Of a stretch of DNA of 64,000 nt, positions 21,500 to 31,006 are shown piece by piece (within the stretch, counting starts at the first letter, position 1; every line of letters starts with the position of its first letter). Both the position numbers and the translations under genes were made by a program. The stretch comes from Spongilla lacustris (lineage: Eukaryota; Porifera; Demospongiae; Spongillida; Spongillidae), in assembly GCA_949361645.1 (NCBI GenBank), contig OX442416.1, positions 21,160,500-21,224,499 of the forward strand, in the 5' to 3' direction. The notes below the pieces were generated by a model. That model did no database searches. It had not been told where the DNA came from and worked only from the letters and a program-made list of their open reading frames with translations.

Positions 21500-22210
21500 A
21501 TCAATCCTGGTCCGTTCCTATCACCAAACACTCCAAAGAACAGAATAGTACTCAGTTGTTTTGTGCGTGTGTGTTTGGTGCTTGTTGTCAATAATTGTGT
21601 TGTATTATTGGATTAAAATACAACACACTATATCACCGCTGATGAGATCCCTTGTATACTGCATGTCTACTTGTCTAGCATAGCAAGTGGTACGAGAAGT
21701 GTGCCAAGCTCTTTCCACAGGGACACTCCACACATCTGCCCCATCAGAGGTCAACAGGCCCAGTTTAAAGTACAGCTCCTGGCCACACCCCCCGGGGCAC
21801 ATGCATTGTCATAGAAGAGGTGGGCTGATGACAATCGACTGTTTGTAGACCTTCAGCGTGAAGCAATTTAAAGGATGCACAGATAAACCAGCTAAACTAG
21901 GAGGCAAAACGAGAAGCCGACACAGATGTTATGCAGATCGCCTAATGGTTACCCTCCTAGAAAAATTCTGGATCCGCCACTGCGTGTGTCTGTAGCTGGT
22001 CCTCGAGATGATCATGTTGGCCCCTACGCCCTATACGTACGTACATACGATCGATCAAATGGCAATGGACCGGCGGTACGGTGAATGATACACGTAATAT
22101 TGTATTTTTAAAAATAAATAATATTAAAATTAGCAGCTAATAGAACAGCTAAATTATGGGAAATGAAATCTTTCTATCTTTTGCCGTATTATAACTATCT
22201 GTTTCTGTAT
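21500..22210. other. Region without a supported gene
   Basis: No feature could be supported between the 18 bp array and the receptor-tail exon. Confidence 0.5.
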
Positions 22211-22216
22211 CACCAG

Positions 22217-22283
22217 AACATCTATCTGCTGTTGTAAGAGACGCAGTGGATCCTCCAACAACATTGATGTGATTGAATTAGAG
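22217..22283 (+). CDS. Candidate juxtamembrane exon of a receptor tail
   Basis: Acceptor ATCACCAG and donor GTAAGC. The frame reads TSICCCKRRSGSSNNIDVIE, a cysteine cluster followed by basic residues as often seen just inside the membrane of a type I receptor. It joins in phase 0 to 22647-22718. The upstream transmembrane and ectodomain exons were not identified. The neighbouring SRCR/sushi exons make a scavenger-receptor-like gene plausible. Confidence 0.45.
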
Positions 22284-22646
22284 GTAAGCCTAAGGCCTTA
22301 ACGTATTCGTAGCAGAGTACCGTAAGGCCGGCACCCCCCACCCCTATTTATATGCGAGAGAGGGACTGGAGGGATGGGAGAGGGGGGCTGGAGACCCACT
22401 CCTTAGCTACAGCTGGTCCTGTCTCTTCGTTTGTTATTCATACTGTATTACACTGATACATAAGAATTAAAAGTTTTAATATACACAAACAGGAATTTAA
22501 AATAAAATAAATAAATTAAATTCTTCCAGTTTACATATGCATGAGCAATCTATAAAATAGAGTAGAGAGGTGCTCCATCATCCATCCATATAATGCATCG
22601 TATTACTTCCTCACTCACTCCGCAATTCATCCTTTTTGCGCTACAG

Positions 22647-22718
22647 GAAAGGGGACAAGCAAAAGACTCTGTTGGAGAGGAGAGAGAAGGCCTCAGGACT
22701 GATGTAACGCAAGGCTGA
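22647..22718 (+). CDS. Candidate terminal exon of the receptor tail
   Basis: Acceptor GCGCTACAG, then 23 codons (ERGQAKDSVGEEREGLRTDV within) to TGA at 22716. Charged and cytoplasmic-like. In frame with 22217-22283. Confidence 0.45.
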   Translation, partial: ERGQAKDSVGEEREGLRTDVTQG

Positions 22719-22844
22719 TAAAACCAACATTAGTATCCTCAAGACTGATGAAACACACAACCAAGACAGAAAGAAATATTCATATGCTTACCAGGTAAGA
22801 TTGGATAGACTATTTAAAACTTTTGACCTTTTCCACCATCTCTC

Positions 22845-23110
22845 CTTCCCTTCACATCCTCACATCCTCTCCTTCCCTTCCCCTCCACATCCTCTCCTTC
22901 CCTTCACCCTTCTCTCACATCCTCTCCTTCCCTTACCCTCCTCACATCCTCTCCTCCCCTTCACATCCTCACATCCTCTCCTCCCCATCACATCCTCACA
23001 TCCTCTCCTTCCCTTCCCTCCCTCCTCTCCTTCCCTTTCCTCCCTCCTCTCCTTTCCTTGCTCTCCCCTTCATCCCTCTCACTCTCCCTCCTTCCCTACC
23101 ACCCTCTCTC
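22845..23110. repeat. Polypyrimidine repeat tract
   Basis: CTCTCCTTCCCTTCACATCCTCACATC-type units, about 265 bp of C/T-rich sequence. Confidence 0.9.
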
Positions 23111-23204
23111 TTATTCTTCAAGAATTCCTACAGACGTAGACATGTACACATCCCTAGTCCTTCCAGTTGGTGCAATTCAGACACTATGTGATCCGGAAAT
23201 GGAT

Positions 23205-23462
23205 ACCCAGTGAGTGTGTGTGGTAGTGAGGGTGTGTGGTAGTGAGGGTGTGTGGTAGTGAAGGTGTGTGGTAGTGAGGGTGTGTGGTAGTGAGGGTGTG
23301 TGGCAGTGAGGGTGAGGATGTGTGGTAGTGAGTGTGTGTGGTAGTAAGGGTGTGGTAGTGAGGGTATGTGGCAGTGAGGGTGTGTGGTAGTGAGGGTATG
23401 TGGTAGTGAGGGTGTGTGGTAGTGAGTGTGTGTGGTAGTGAGGGTGGTTGTGAGGGTGTGTG
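23205..23462. repeat. 16 bp minisatellite
   Basis: About 16 copies of GTGTGTGGTAGTGAGG. It runs directly into the SRCR exon at 23463 and seems to have replaced its 5' part. Confidence 0.9.
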
Positions 23463-23607
23463 GTATGCCAACGTGGTGTGCCCTCAGCTTGGCTACCCCA
23501 GGGCCCTGAGTGCCTCCATGTATGCCAACGTGGTGTGCCCTCAGCTTTGCTACCCCAGGGCCCTGAGTGCCTCCATGTATGCCGCCTTTGGTCCCGGCAG
23601 CGGAACT
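23463..23607 (+). CDS. SRCR domain 1, first half (5' end lost)
   Basis: Reads ANVVCPQLGYPRALSASMYA, a typical mid-SRCR block, duplicated in tandem (57 bp copies at about 23467-23523 and 23524-23580), then AAFGPGSGT and donor GTGAGT at 23608 in phase 0. The usual N-terminal SRCR part (GRVEV...WGTVCDDGW) is missing; the 16 bp minisatellite occupies that place. The exon joins in phase to 23919-24036. The duplication would put an extra 19 residues into the fold, so this domain is probably damaged. Confidence 0.7.
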
Positions 23608-23918
23608 GTGAGTGCTGGGTGGGCGTGGCTGTATAGGTAGGCATGTGGGTGTGGCTTCTGTAAGATGGTAGGGTGTTTGCGCAGTGGCTGCAGATGTCCG
23701 TATGAAAAGATCAAGTTTTCTGATGTTTTTGTGCATTTACCTTAACTAGGCAAATAAACAAATAGTCCTTCTCTTACATGTACACTGTGTGTAGTCTAGT
23801 TGTATATTTAAAAAGTGGTTATTATAAGTAGATAGTTAATGAACTGAAATCAGAGTTTTGTTAGACAGTGGATGCCTTGGGTGTGGTATTGGTGCCCATC
23901 TGTGTCGTCTCCTTCAAG

Positions 23919-24036
23919 ATCTGGCTTGATGACCTTCGCTGCACTGGGAAGGAGAGCTCCATATTTGAATGCAGCCACAATGGGTGGGGTGTGCACAACT
24001 GTATTCACGAGGAAGACGCATCAGTCATCTGCACAG
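23919..24036 (+). CDS. SRCR domain 1, second half
   Basis: After acceptor CTTCAAG the frame reads [20 protein letters not shown] and continues with [18 protein letters not shown]. These are the standard C-terminal SRCR motifs (WLDD, C-x-G-x-E, ECxHxxWGxHxC, DAxVxC). Donor GTGGGT at 24037, phase 1. SRCR domains are extracellular ligand-binding modules abundant in sponge and echinoderm receptors. Confidence 0.85.
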
Positions 24037-24518
24037 GTGGGTTGGTGAGCATTAATTAAATAGTTGTGTGACCTGCTCTGGTAAAATTTAAAAAAAAGAT
24101 GACAAATGTAAAGCTAGAGAAGGTGCAGGTGCACTTCAGTACACATCACAATCATCCCTTTGAACGTGCACATGGATATGTGTAAAGCACAAACAGCTGT
24201 ATAGACCGGACCCACCATCAATTGAAAGTAGTTGGGTGGGTTAGGGAAAAGTGTTCAGAATGTGGCATTATTTTGACGTTGGCTTATTTGGATCTGTGTT
24301 TTAGGGGGGGAAAACCACAACTTACAATCTTTGTCAGTTTCAGGTACTGCATGTTTTATGAGTGAAGGTATCACTTCCACTGTACAAGCTTGCTAGGTGT
24401 GGTTGCTGGGTCATGTTCTAATGCAGCAGCATTCATGGTGGGTAGGGTACATTATTGTTAATTTGTTGTGATTTACTGCAGTTTACCATCATTTACTATT
24501 ACCTTCTCCTGTGACCAG

Positions 24519-24863
24519 ATGTCCCCATCAATCCCTACCCTCTGCATCTGGCCAACAGCACCCAGCATGGCCCCTCCCCCTCCATCAGAGATGGCCGCCT
24601 GGAGATGTACTACAATGGTGCCTGGGGTACCATCTGTGATGACCACTGGACCCTCGTGGAGGTGGGCGTGGCCTGTCGGTTGCTGGGCTTCCCCGGAGCC
24701 AGAACAGTGTTCTCTTCAGCCTACTTTGGTTCCGGTTCCGGACCCATCTGGTTGGACGATGTGTTCTGTGAGGGCAGGGAGTATTTTGTGCAGGAGTGTG
24801 CACACAATGGCTTCGGAGCCAACGACTGCAACCTTCTGGAGGATGCGGGGGTGGAGTGCTCCC
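24519..24863 (+). CDS. Complete SRCR domain 2 exon
   Basis: Phase 1-1 exon of 345 nt between acceptor TGACCAG and donor GTATGT. In order it reads DGRLEMYYNGAWGTICDDHW, GVACRLLGFPGA, GSGPIWLDDVFCEGRE, ECAHNGFGANDC and EDAGVEC. This is a full-length group A-like SRCR domain with its cysteines in place. It is preceded by a short linker with Asn-Ser-Thr (possible N-glycosylation). The exon end and donor are the seed of the 32 bp minisatellite that follows. Confidence 0.9.
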
Positions 24864-25215
24864 GTATGTGGGGCTGGGGCTGAGGGAGTGCTCCCGTATG
24901 TGGGGCTGGGGCTGAGGGAGTGCTCCCGTATGTGGGGCTGGGGCTGAGGGAGTGCTCCCTTATGTGGGGCTGGGGCCAAGGGAGTGCTCCTGTATGTGGG
25001 GCTGGGGCTGAGGGAGTGCTCCTGTATGTGGGGCTGGGGCCGAGGGAGTGCTCCCGTATGTGGGGCTGGGGCTGAGGGAGTGCTCCCTTATGTGGGGCTG
25101 GGGCTGAGGGAGTGCTCCCATATGTGGGGCTGGGGCTGATGAAGTGCTCCCGTATGTGGGGCTGGGGCTGAGGGAGTGCTCCCGTATGTGGGACTGGGGC
25201 TGAGGAGTGCTCCCA
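24858..25215. repeat. 32 bp minisatellite built on a splice donor
   Basis: About 11 copies of a unit GTGCTCCCGTATGTGGGGCT + GGGGCTGAGGGA. The first copy overlaps the last codons and GTATGT donor of the SRCR exon, so the donor-like sequence is repeated through the intron start. Confidence 0.95.
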
Positions 25216-25261
25216 TATGACATCCCCAGTCCCCCTGGGACTATCACCAGGGGGACTTTCC

Positions 25262-25282
25262 TATGGGGGGGGGGGGGGGGGT
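25262..25282. repeat. Poly(G) run
   Basis: Run of about 19 G within the intron between SRCR domains 2 and 3. Confidence 0.85.
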
Positions 25283-25386
25283 GGAAGATTGTGGGGGTTC
25301 ATTCTCATTGTGCATAATCGGGTGGTGTTTTCATGGGTGTAGGTATGTGTACGTGTGGGTGTAGGTATCTGTGGGTAAGGCATTAA

Positions 25387-25784
<398 letters not shown>

Positions 25785-25995
25785 TAGTTTATTGTAGCCC
25801 CTTCCCCTCCTTAGATTATATTAGAATTAAGGGGGGAATTTACATTTTAGTGGGGCAAAGGGGGCAGGAGTGTAGAGAGAAGGGGAGGGAGGGGAGGGAG
25901 AAGGAAAGGGGAGGAAGTGGGGAATTCATTGAATAATTGTTAACCCACATTACATGCTTATATGCCACTATGATCTCATTCTCATGCAAACACAG

Positions 25996-26187
25996 ATCTC
26001 TCTGTCTGCCCTGCCTTCAACAAGGCTAATGGACAGTTCAGTGTGACAGGCAGTCAAAATGGCCACTACACGTCGGGCACCATGGTGACGATATCCTGTT
26101 CATCAGGTTATTCGTCTCTAGGCAACCAGCAGACTGTCACATGCAACAGTGATGGCCAGTGGTCTCCCAATGCACCAGGGTGTGCCG
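25996..26187 (+). CDS. Sushi (CCP) domain exon
   Basis: Phase 1-1 exon of 192 nt. It reads CPAFNKANGQFS, GTMVTISCSSGYSSLGNQQT, VTCNSDGQWSPNAPGCA: the four cysteines, the central G-x-Y after Cys2 and the W before Cys4 that define a sushi domain. Intact. It continues the same receptor gene after the three SRCR exons. Sushi modules act in extracellular recognition and complement-like regulation. Confidence 0.88.
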
Positions 26188-26357
26188 GTAAGCCTTGCAA
26201 CATTGCAAGTATGGATGTCGTGAAGGGGGTGAGGGGGTGGGGTGGAGGGTGATTATATGAGCACACCATTGTAGCTACATATATGGTTCCTTACATGTAC
26301 TTGATTTGTGTATCCTACTTCCCAATCTAATGTTACCACACTCTCACACACACACAG

Positions 26358-26530
26358 TCACCTGTCCCTAGCTCCTTGAGTGTCCCTTCCAATGGACAGC
26401 TCTCCTCTGCTGTCTCTGACTATGTGGTGAGCAGTGTGGTCACCTTCACCTGTGACTGGGGGTGTGCCCTTCTACATTTCCTGTCTGAGAGGAGGACAGT
26501 GGAGTGGTTCTGTGCCCCAATGCAACCCTG
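26358..26530 (+). pseudogene. Second sushi-like exon, frameshifted
   Basis: Acceptor CACACACAG and donor GTAGGT. It reads TCP, then after a one-base shift SSLSVPSNGQLSSAVSDYVV and VVTFTCDWG, like the first half of a sushi domain. The C-terminal part is poorly conserved. The in-phase frame from the previous exon meets TAG at once, so the exon is broken or mis-sequenced. No terminal exon of this receptor was found. Confidence 0.5.
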
Positions 26531-26539
26531 GTAGGTGTG

Positions 26540-26735
26540 TGGGTGTGGGTGGGAGGGAGTAGGAGGAATGGTAGGAAGGGAAGAGAAGGAGGGAGGGAAG
26601 GAGGGAGAGGGAGAGAATGGGAGAGGGAGAGGAGGAGAAGGAGGAAGGAGGGAGAGGGGAGGGAAGAGATGGAGCAGGCACATACACACACATACACACA
26701 CACACACAACACACACACACACACACACACAGGTC
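26540..26735. repeat. Purine-rich repeat followed by (CA)n
   Basis: GGGAGGGAGGAGA-type purine repeat (26560-26670), then an interrupted (CA)n microsatellite (26678-26732). Confidence 0.9.
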
Positions 26736-26901
26736 GTCTACAGGAGTGAAACACTTCGAAGTCTTGATAAGGGAAAAGGGAGTTCAGTTAGGTCATAAGT
26801 GCTTTCCCAGTGTCCTGGAAGGGCAGCCTTCAATACAATATGACAAAAGTACGACTTAAAAAAAAGATTGTCAGTTGCTTCACCGATACTTTTTGTGATG
26901 C

Positions 26902-27119
26902 AGATCCTGAAAAGATGGTGAAATTTCTAATGCCCATCACAAGCGTGAGAAAGGTTAGCAAGTTGGAAGAGATTTATGCTAATGAGCTCAACGTGGGAGG
27001 AGTTTCTGTGACCCCACCAAGTGGGTAGGAGGAGGAGGAGGAGAAGCATAGTGTGTGCATGGATCCAGAGGCTGGAGATTCCGACAACTTGTTCAGTAAA
27101 GATCCTGTGACAGCATGCA
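26902..27119 (+). CDS. Unresolved coding-like segments
   Basis: Two open stretches with splice-like borders. One is 26902-27025 (PEKMVKFLMPITSVRKVSKL within, donor GTAGGA). The other is about 27031-27119 (acidic, MDPEAGDSDNLFSKDPVTAC within, donor GTAAGT). They are non-repetitive and could be exons of the receptor or of the following RING gene, but neither joins convincingly. Confidence 0.3.
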
Positions 27120-27467
27120 CAGTAAGTTGGAGGATGCATATGTACATTGTATGTAGTGGTGGGCGTGTGTAGGATGGAGGTGAGCGTGTGTAGTGTAGTG
27201 TGTTAGACATGTTTATTGTCATTTGTATATGCTTACATGTGTAATAGTTTATACATAGTTCGCGCCTAGTTAAAGGATTATACACGTGTGTGCTATATTG
27301 TTTGCAAGTTGTACACATGTGTTCATAGCATTAACTTGGCTCTTGAAAGAGTATTATATACATGTATGCGATTATGTGTACAGTCATGTGATAATGTGTA
27401 CAGTCATGTGATGATGTGTACAGTCATGTGATGATGTGTGGTCCAATAAGGTCTCCATCTCTTGCAG

Positions 27468-27557
27468 ACAGCTGCAAGTTCCTTCATGACAGAGGTGACT
27501 ACAAGAGTGGCTGGCAGCTGGATTGGGAGTATGAACAGAACAAGTATGGCAAAGAAG
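27468..27557 (+). CDS. RNF113A-like: RNF113A-like exon: CCCH finger end
   Basis: Acceptor TCTTGCAG and donor GTATTG. Reads [20 protein letters not shown], the end of the C3H1 zinc finger and the conserved HDRxDYKxGWQ motif of RNF113A/Cwc24. These proteins join the activated spliceosome through a CCCH finger and a RING finger. It ends phase 1 and joins 27616. The first cysteines of the CCCH finger should be in an upstream exon that I cannot find here. Confidence 0.85.
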
Positions 27558-27615
27558 GTATTGCTATATGTCAGGTGACTGTCAGGTGATAGCCATGATG
27601 TGATCACCTGACCAG

Positions 27616-27712
27616 ACATGAAGCAGTATGAGGTGAGTAGCAGTGATGAAGAGGACCTTCCTTTTGCCTGCAACATTTGTAGAAAACATTTCAAGAACCC
27701 TGTTGTTACAAG
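27616..27712 (+). CDS. RNF113A-like: RNF113A-like exon: start of RING finger
   Basis: Reads YEVSSSDEEDLPFACNICRK and HFKNPVVTR, matching the acidic DDEE(I/L)PF stretch and the first CxxC of the RING. Phase 1 in, phase 2 out (donor GTACAG at 27713). The next intron, 1.7 kb, carries an inverted repeat and a poly(T) run. Confidence 0.9.
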
Positions 27713-27871
27713 GTACAGTGTGGGGGATGAGGGAGTTGAAAGAAAATATCACATCAATGCTATCCCACTGCATACTCATACCTTTGTGCTACTTCACATG
27801 GCAATCATTATAAATATATTCATGATACAAAATGATGCAATGATGACGTTTCAAATGCAATTCATCGCGAT

Positions 27872-28030
27872 ATGGCGGAGGTTTTCAGGTACTCAGCTCT
27901 GATGGCACTTTTTTTAACGGCAAAGGAGGGTCTATTGCCTCCCAAGTACGATTTCGCGATAGATCTAACATGTGATGACTCGGAAACGAAATATATCAGT
28001 CCAGATGCAGCTTATTTGGAGGTGTGGGAT
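27872..28030 (+). other. ORF inside the RNF113A-like intron, unknown
   Basis: ATG at 27872 opens a non-repetitive frame (MAEVFRYSALMALFLTAKEG, then a DFAIDLTCDD segment) running into the left arm of the inverted repeat, with a possible donor GTGTGG near 28021. It might be the first exon of a nested gene or mobile element. Product not recognised. Confidence 0.3.
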
Positions 28031-28518
28031 CATGTATTATGCAATACAAACAAGGTCCTGGGGGAAAAGCCAGCAAAACAAAGGCTTGGTAGGCTGTTTA
28101 CAACAAAAGAGCTGTATGGGGTGGTCCAGGAAACTCGGGGGAGCATTGTAGGCATATATGCATCACTAATCACCATACCAGTACATGTGCACGTTGTGCA
28201 TTTTAGTGAGAGTGTGCAGCATGCACTGAAGGCTAACTGTAACTGGTAGTAAATTGTTACCACAACAGGTCCTGGCTATGCCAGATAGTTTCCAACATCA
28301 AGCCCAGCTACAGTTAGCCTTCAGTGCATGCTGCACACTCTCACTAAAATGCACTACATGTACATGCACTGGTGTAGTGATGCATATATGCCTATAATGC
28401 TCCCCTGAGTTTCCTTTTTTGTTGTAAACTACCACAAGCCTCCATTTTGCTGGTTTTCCCCCAGGACCTAGTTTGTATTGCATAATACATGATCCTACAC
28501 CTCCAAATAAGCTGCATC
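28004..28518. repeat. Inverted repeat (arms about 240 and 210 bp)
   Basis: 28004-28245 and 28306-28518 are imperfect inverted copies separated by about 60 bp. They differ by substitutions and indels (one arm has an extra segment around 28100-28130). A foldback-type element or local inverted duplication in an intron. Confidence 0.8.
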
Positions 28519-28798
28519 AGACGTGAAGAGATTCAGTGAATTGATGTTTCGTGTGGTGCGTATGTGTGGTTGAAAGCGCCAGGTCATGCATGCAATGCTT
28601 TACCCATACATGTAGTGATGAAGGGGACAGTCCTATCATGGTTTTGTAGCATTGATAGATTTTTTTAGCGCTTAGCTTGATAGATTTTGTAGCCATCCTA
28701 TCAGTGTACATAATCTGGCATATGAATGGTAACTAAGTTTTGACAGACCACGTGAATACAATTTCTAGTAACTAAGATTTATGTCTTAAAAGTCAATA

Positions 28799-28822
28799 TT
28801 TTTTTTTTTTTTTTTTTTTTTT
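28799..28822. repeat. Poly(T) tract
   Basis: Twenty-four consecutive T in the RNF113A-like intron, possibly the tail of a minus-strand retroposed insert. Confidence 0.85.
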
Positions 28823-29347
28823 CCATTTCGATAAAGTGTTATAATATGGCTAACAACAACACAACCTAACATATACAATGTACTGGCACACTAACACACT
28901 CGATCACTCACACACAGAACTAAAAGTCATCTAAACCATCAAAGGAACTTAATGTTCCCAAGACGGAGGTGGAATTTCCTCTCTGGATTGCCACAGAAAG
29001 GCGCTGGAGTAAGAATTGGTAGGATTGTGAGTCTCCAGTGGTTTTGTGCAGACGATGGCCAAGGTCAATTGACTTAAGTCACAATAACACCATCAATCTA
29101 TATGATTAATGCTTCCATGAACACTATAGTATAGAACTGGTAAGTTACTCCAACAGAATTGATAGCATGCAGCTGTCTTCATGATTAGATCGATATGCTT
29201 GTTTTTAAACACAGGCCTTTTTTTGTTTCTGTGGGAGCGGAGGGGGATATCTTGACGTGTACATGTAACTGTTGTATCAGTGTCCATAGCAATATCCTTT
29301 ACATGTACCCACCCCAGGTTATGATATTCATGATGGCAAGCCCTTGA

Positions 29348-29545
<198 letters not shown>

Positions 29546-29573
29546 TAGCTCACCTCCTCATCTTGCCTTATAG

Positions 29574-29647
29574 GGATTGTGGCCAAAATGAAGAAAGTTG
29601 AAGAGGAACAGAAGGCAAAGATTGAAGGGGAGAATCCTCCTGATTAG
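29574..29647 (+). CDS. RNF113A-like: RNF113A-like terminal exon
   Basis: Acceptor CTTATAG, then IVAKMKKVEEEQKAKIEGEN and TAG at 29645-29647. The lysine/glutamate-rich tail matches the short charged tail of the family. The next gene on the same strand starts only 230 bp downstream. Confidence 0.88.
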
Positions 29648-29810
29648 TGAAGTAGCCTACTGATTAGTGAAGAGTTTTTAAAACAAATTTGTGTTTATGG
29701 TTCCATTTATTAACAGTGTATACATAGCGACGTAAATATTCATTCATATTGTTGTCAGTGCCAGTGGTGATTGATATGCAATAACATGTTTGACAACAAT
29801 TAATATTACT

Positions 29811-29830
29811 GTACGCGCATGCGCGTGTAC
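29811..29830 (+). promoter_or_regulatory. NRF-1-like palindrome upstream of the 2A gene
   Basis: GTACGCGCATGCGCGTGTAC lies about 47 bp before the ATG at 29877 and contains the palindromic NRF-1 core GCGCATGCGC. A similar motif precedes the gene at 6740. Promoter role inferred. Confidence 0.5.
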
Positions 29831-29876
29831 TAACTAACATCCATATATTGTTTGCCTTGAGTATTTTGTATACAAG

Positions 29877-30047
29877 ATGGGGGTCGACCTTGCCACGTAC
29901 AGGGCCAGGATTGGGACGTTTGTTCGAGACGTCAGCTGTGGTGACGAGAAGCATAGGTCAGTCAGCGCGAAGCGAAAGTGGAAGGACGGAAAGGGTGTCT
30001 GCAAAGTTGTGTTCGATAGAGGTTCATGCCTCCAGAACTTCAAATAC
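29877..30047 (+). CDS. 2A-Roc-COR-Death gene, exon 1: leader
   Basis: ATG at 29877 is the only start between the NRF-1-like motif and a phase-0 donor, GTAATC. The 57-residue exon begins MGVDLATYRARIGTFVRDVS and is basic overall. It joins in frame to the 2A exon at 30203. This exon and the first part of the next make up the 107-residue peptide that 2A skipping would release. The leader family is not recognised. Similar leaders may also precede 2A motifs in non-LTR retrotransposons, so a mobile-element origin of exons 1-2 is the main alternative. Confidence 0.65.
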
Positions 30048-30202
30048 GTAATCTTCAGAATATTTTTGTGCTTTGTGAAGAGGTTAGACGTCCAAATCTG
30101 CGCTGATGTTGAGTTTGGTAATAAACCACACGGGCCAAATGAGGTGTGTGTTCAAGTACGTATACATTTATATATTTGATCAGTGTTTGTCTTCCCTCGC
30201 AG

Positions 30203-30374
30203 CAAAAGTACACGTATGAACCTCATCACTGTGCTGGTCACATGAGCGGAGCGGCTGGAAAGGTTGCACACCTACTGACTTTGATGGTGACGTCATTAAT
30301 TTGGCTTCGGCAGCTACTAATCTTATCCGGAGATGTAGAGGTGAACCCCGGACCTCTAGGGCAGCATGGTGAAG
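30203..30374 (+). CDS. 2A-Roc-COR-Death gene, exon 2: 2A ribosome-skipping motif
   Basis: Acceptor CCTCGCAG and donor GTAAGG; phase 0 in, phase 1 out. It encodes a hydrophobic stretch (VAHLLTLMVTSLIWLRQLLI) directly followed by LSGDVEVNPGP (GDVEVNPGP at 30329-30355, model residues 100-108). That is a perfect D(V/I)ExNPGP 2A consensus. 2A sequences make the ribosome skip the Gly-Pro bond, giving two products from one frame. In sea urchin, cellular 2A motifs sit at the N-terminus of NLR genes and the hydrophobic leader can act as a targeting signal. After the motif come eight codons, and the exon ends GAA G, fitting the AG start of both Roc exons downstream. Confidence 0.85.
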
Positions 30375-30399
30375 GTAAGGCGACCCTATTGCTGTGCAA

Positions 30400-31004
30400 A
30401 CATACCATTAACAGGTTTAAAAAAAAAAATTGCGTAGCAATTTTGCTAGGCAAAATCGAAGTTGATTAGCGGGTACCCTTTCTGGCATATACAGGAATGA
30501 ACGCAACGCTTTTGAACGAGAATAACTTTTGATAGGAGTAAGAAAAAAATCTCATATTTTGAAACTAAGTTGGTCGGTTTCCTCAAATTTTTTTACATCC
30601 ATTTAATTAATACGTTATTAACCATGCTAATTAATTTTAATAAGCACAACAAATTAACTGATTTTGAAAGTTCGTATGTGTTTACATATCGATTGTGAAG
30701 CTTCGTTCAAAATATTGGATTTTTTTCACATTCACAACTAAAACTACGACCCACTACTTACAGTACCGACTCACACATGGAGACTTTTCACACCTCGCTC
30801 TTGGAGAAAATACGCAACATTCATTGCAACCTCAAGTAAACTGTTAGTTTTTACTAGATGCCCCACGGAGGGTTACTAATGAGATTCAATTTGTGACCAC
30901 GGTATCAACAAACCTTGCCTGTGTCAACCTGTTGTTGATTTTCTCAAGAGATAGTTTCCAGGTTTACTTGTATAGCGCTTCGTAATCCGCCCCTTTTCTA
31001 ATAT
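30400..31004. other. Intron sequence, AT-rich, no feature
   Basis: Start of the 11.3 kb intron between the 2A exon and the first Roc exon. No gene seen. Confidence 0.6.
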
Positions 31005-31006
31005 TA

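Noticed and set aside
23128..23736. 202-codon minus-strand ORF rich in Pro, His and Thr
   Set aside because: Antisense of the 16 bp minisatellite and of the SRCR exon on the other strand.
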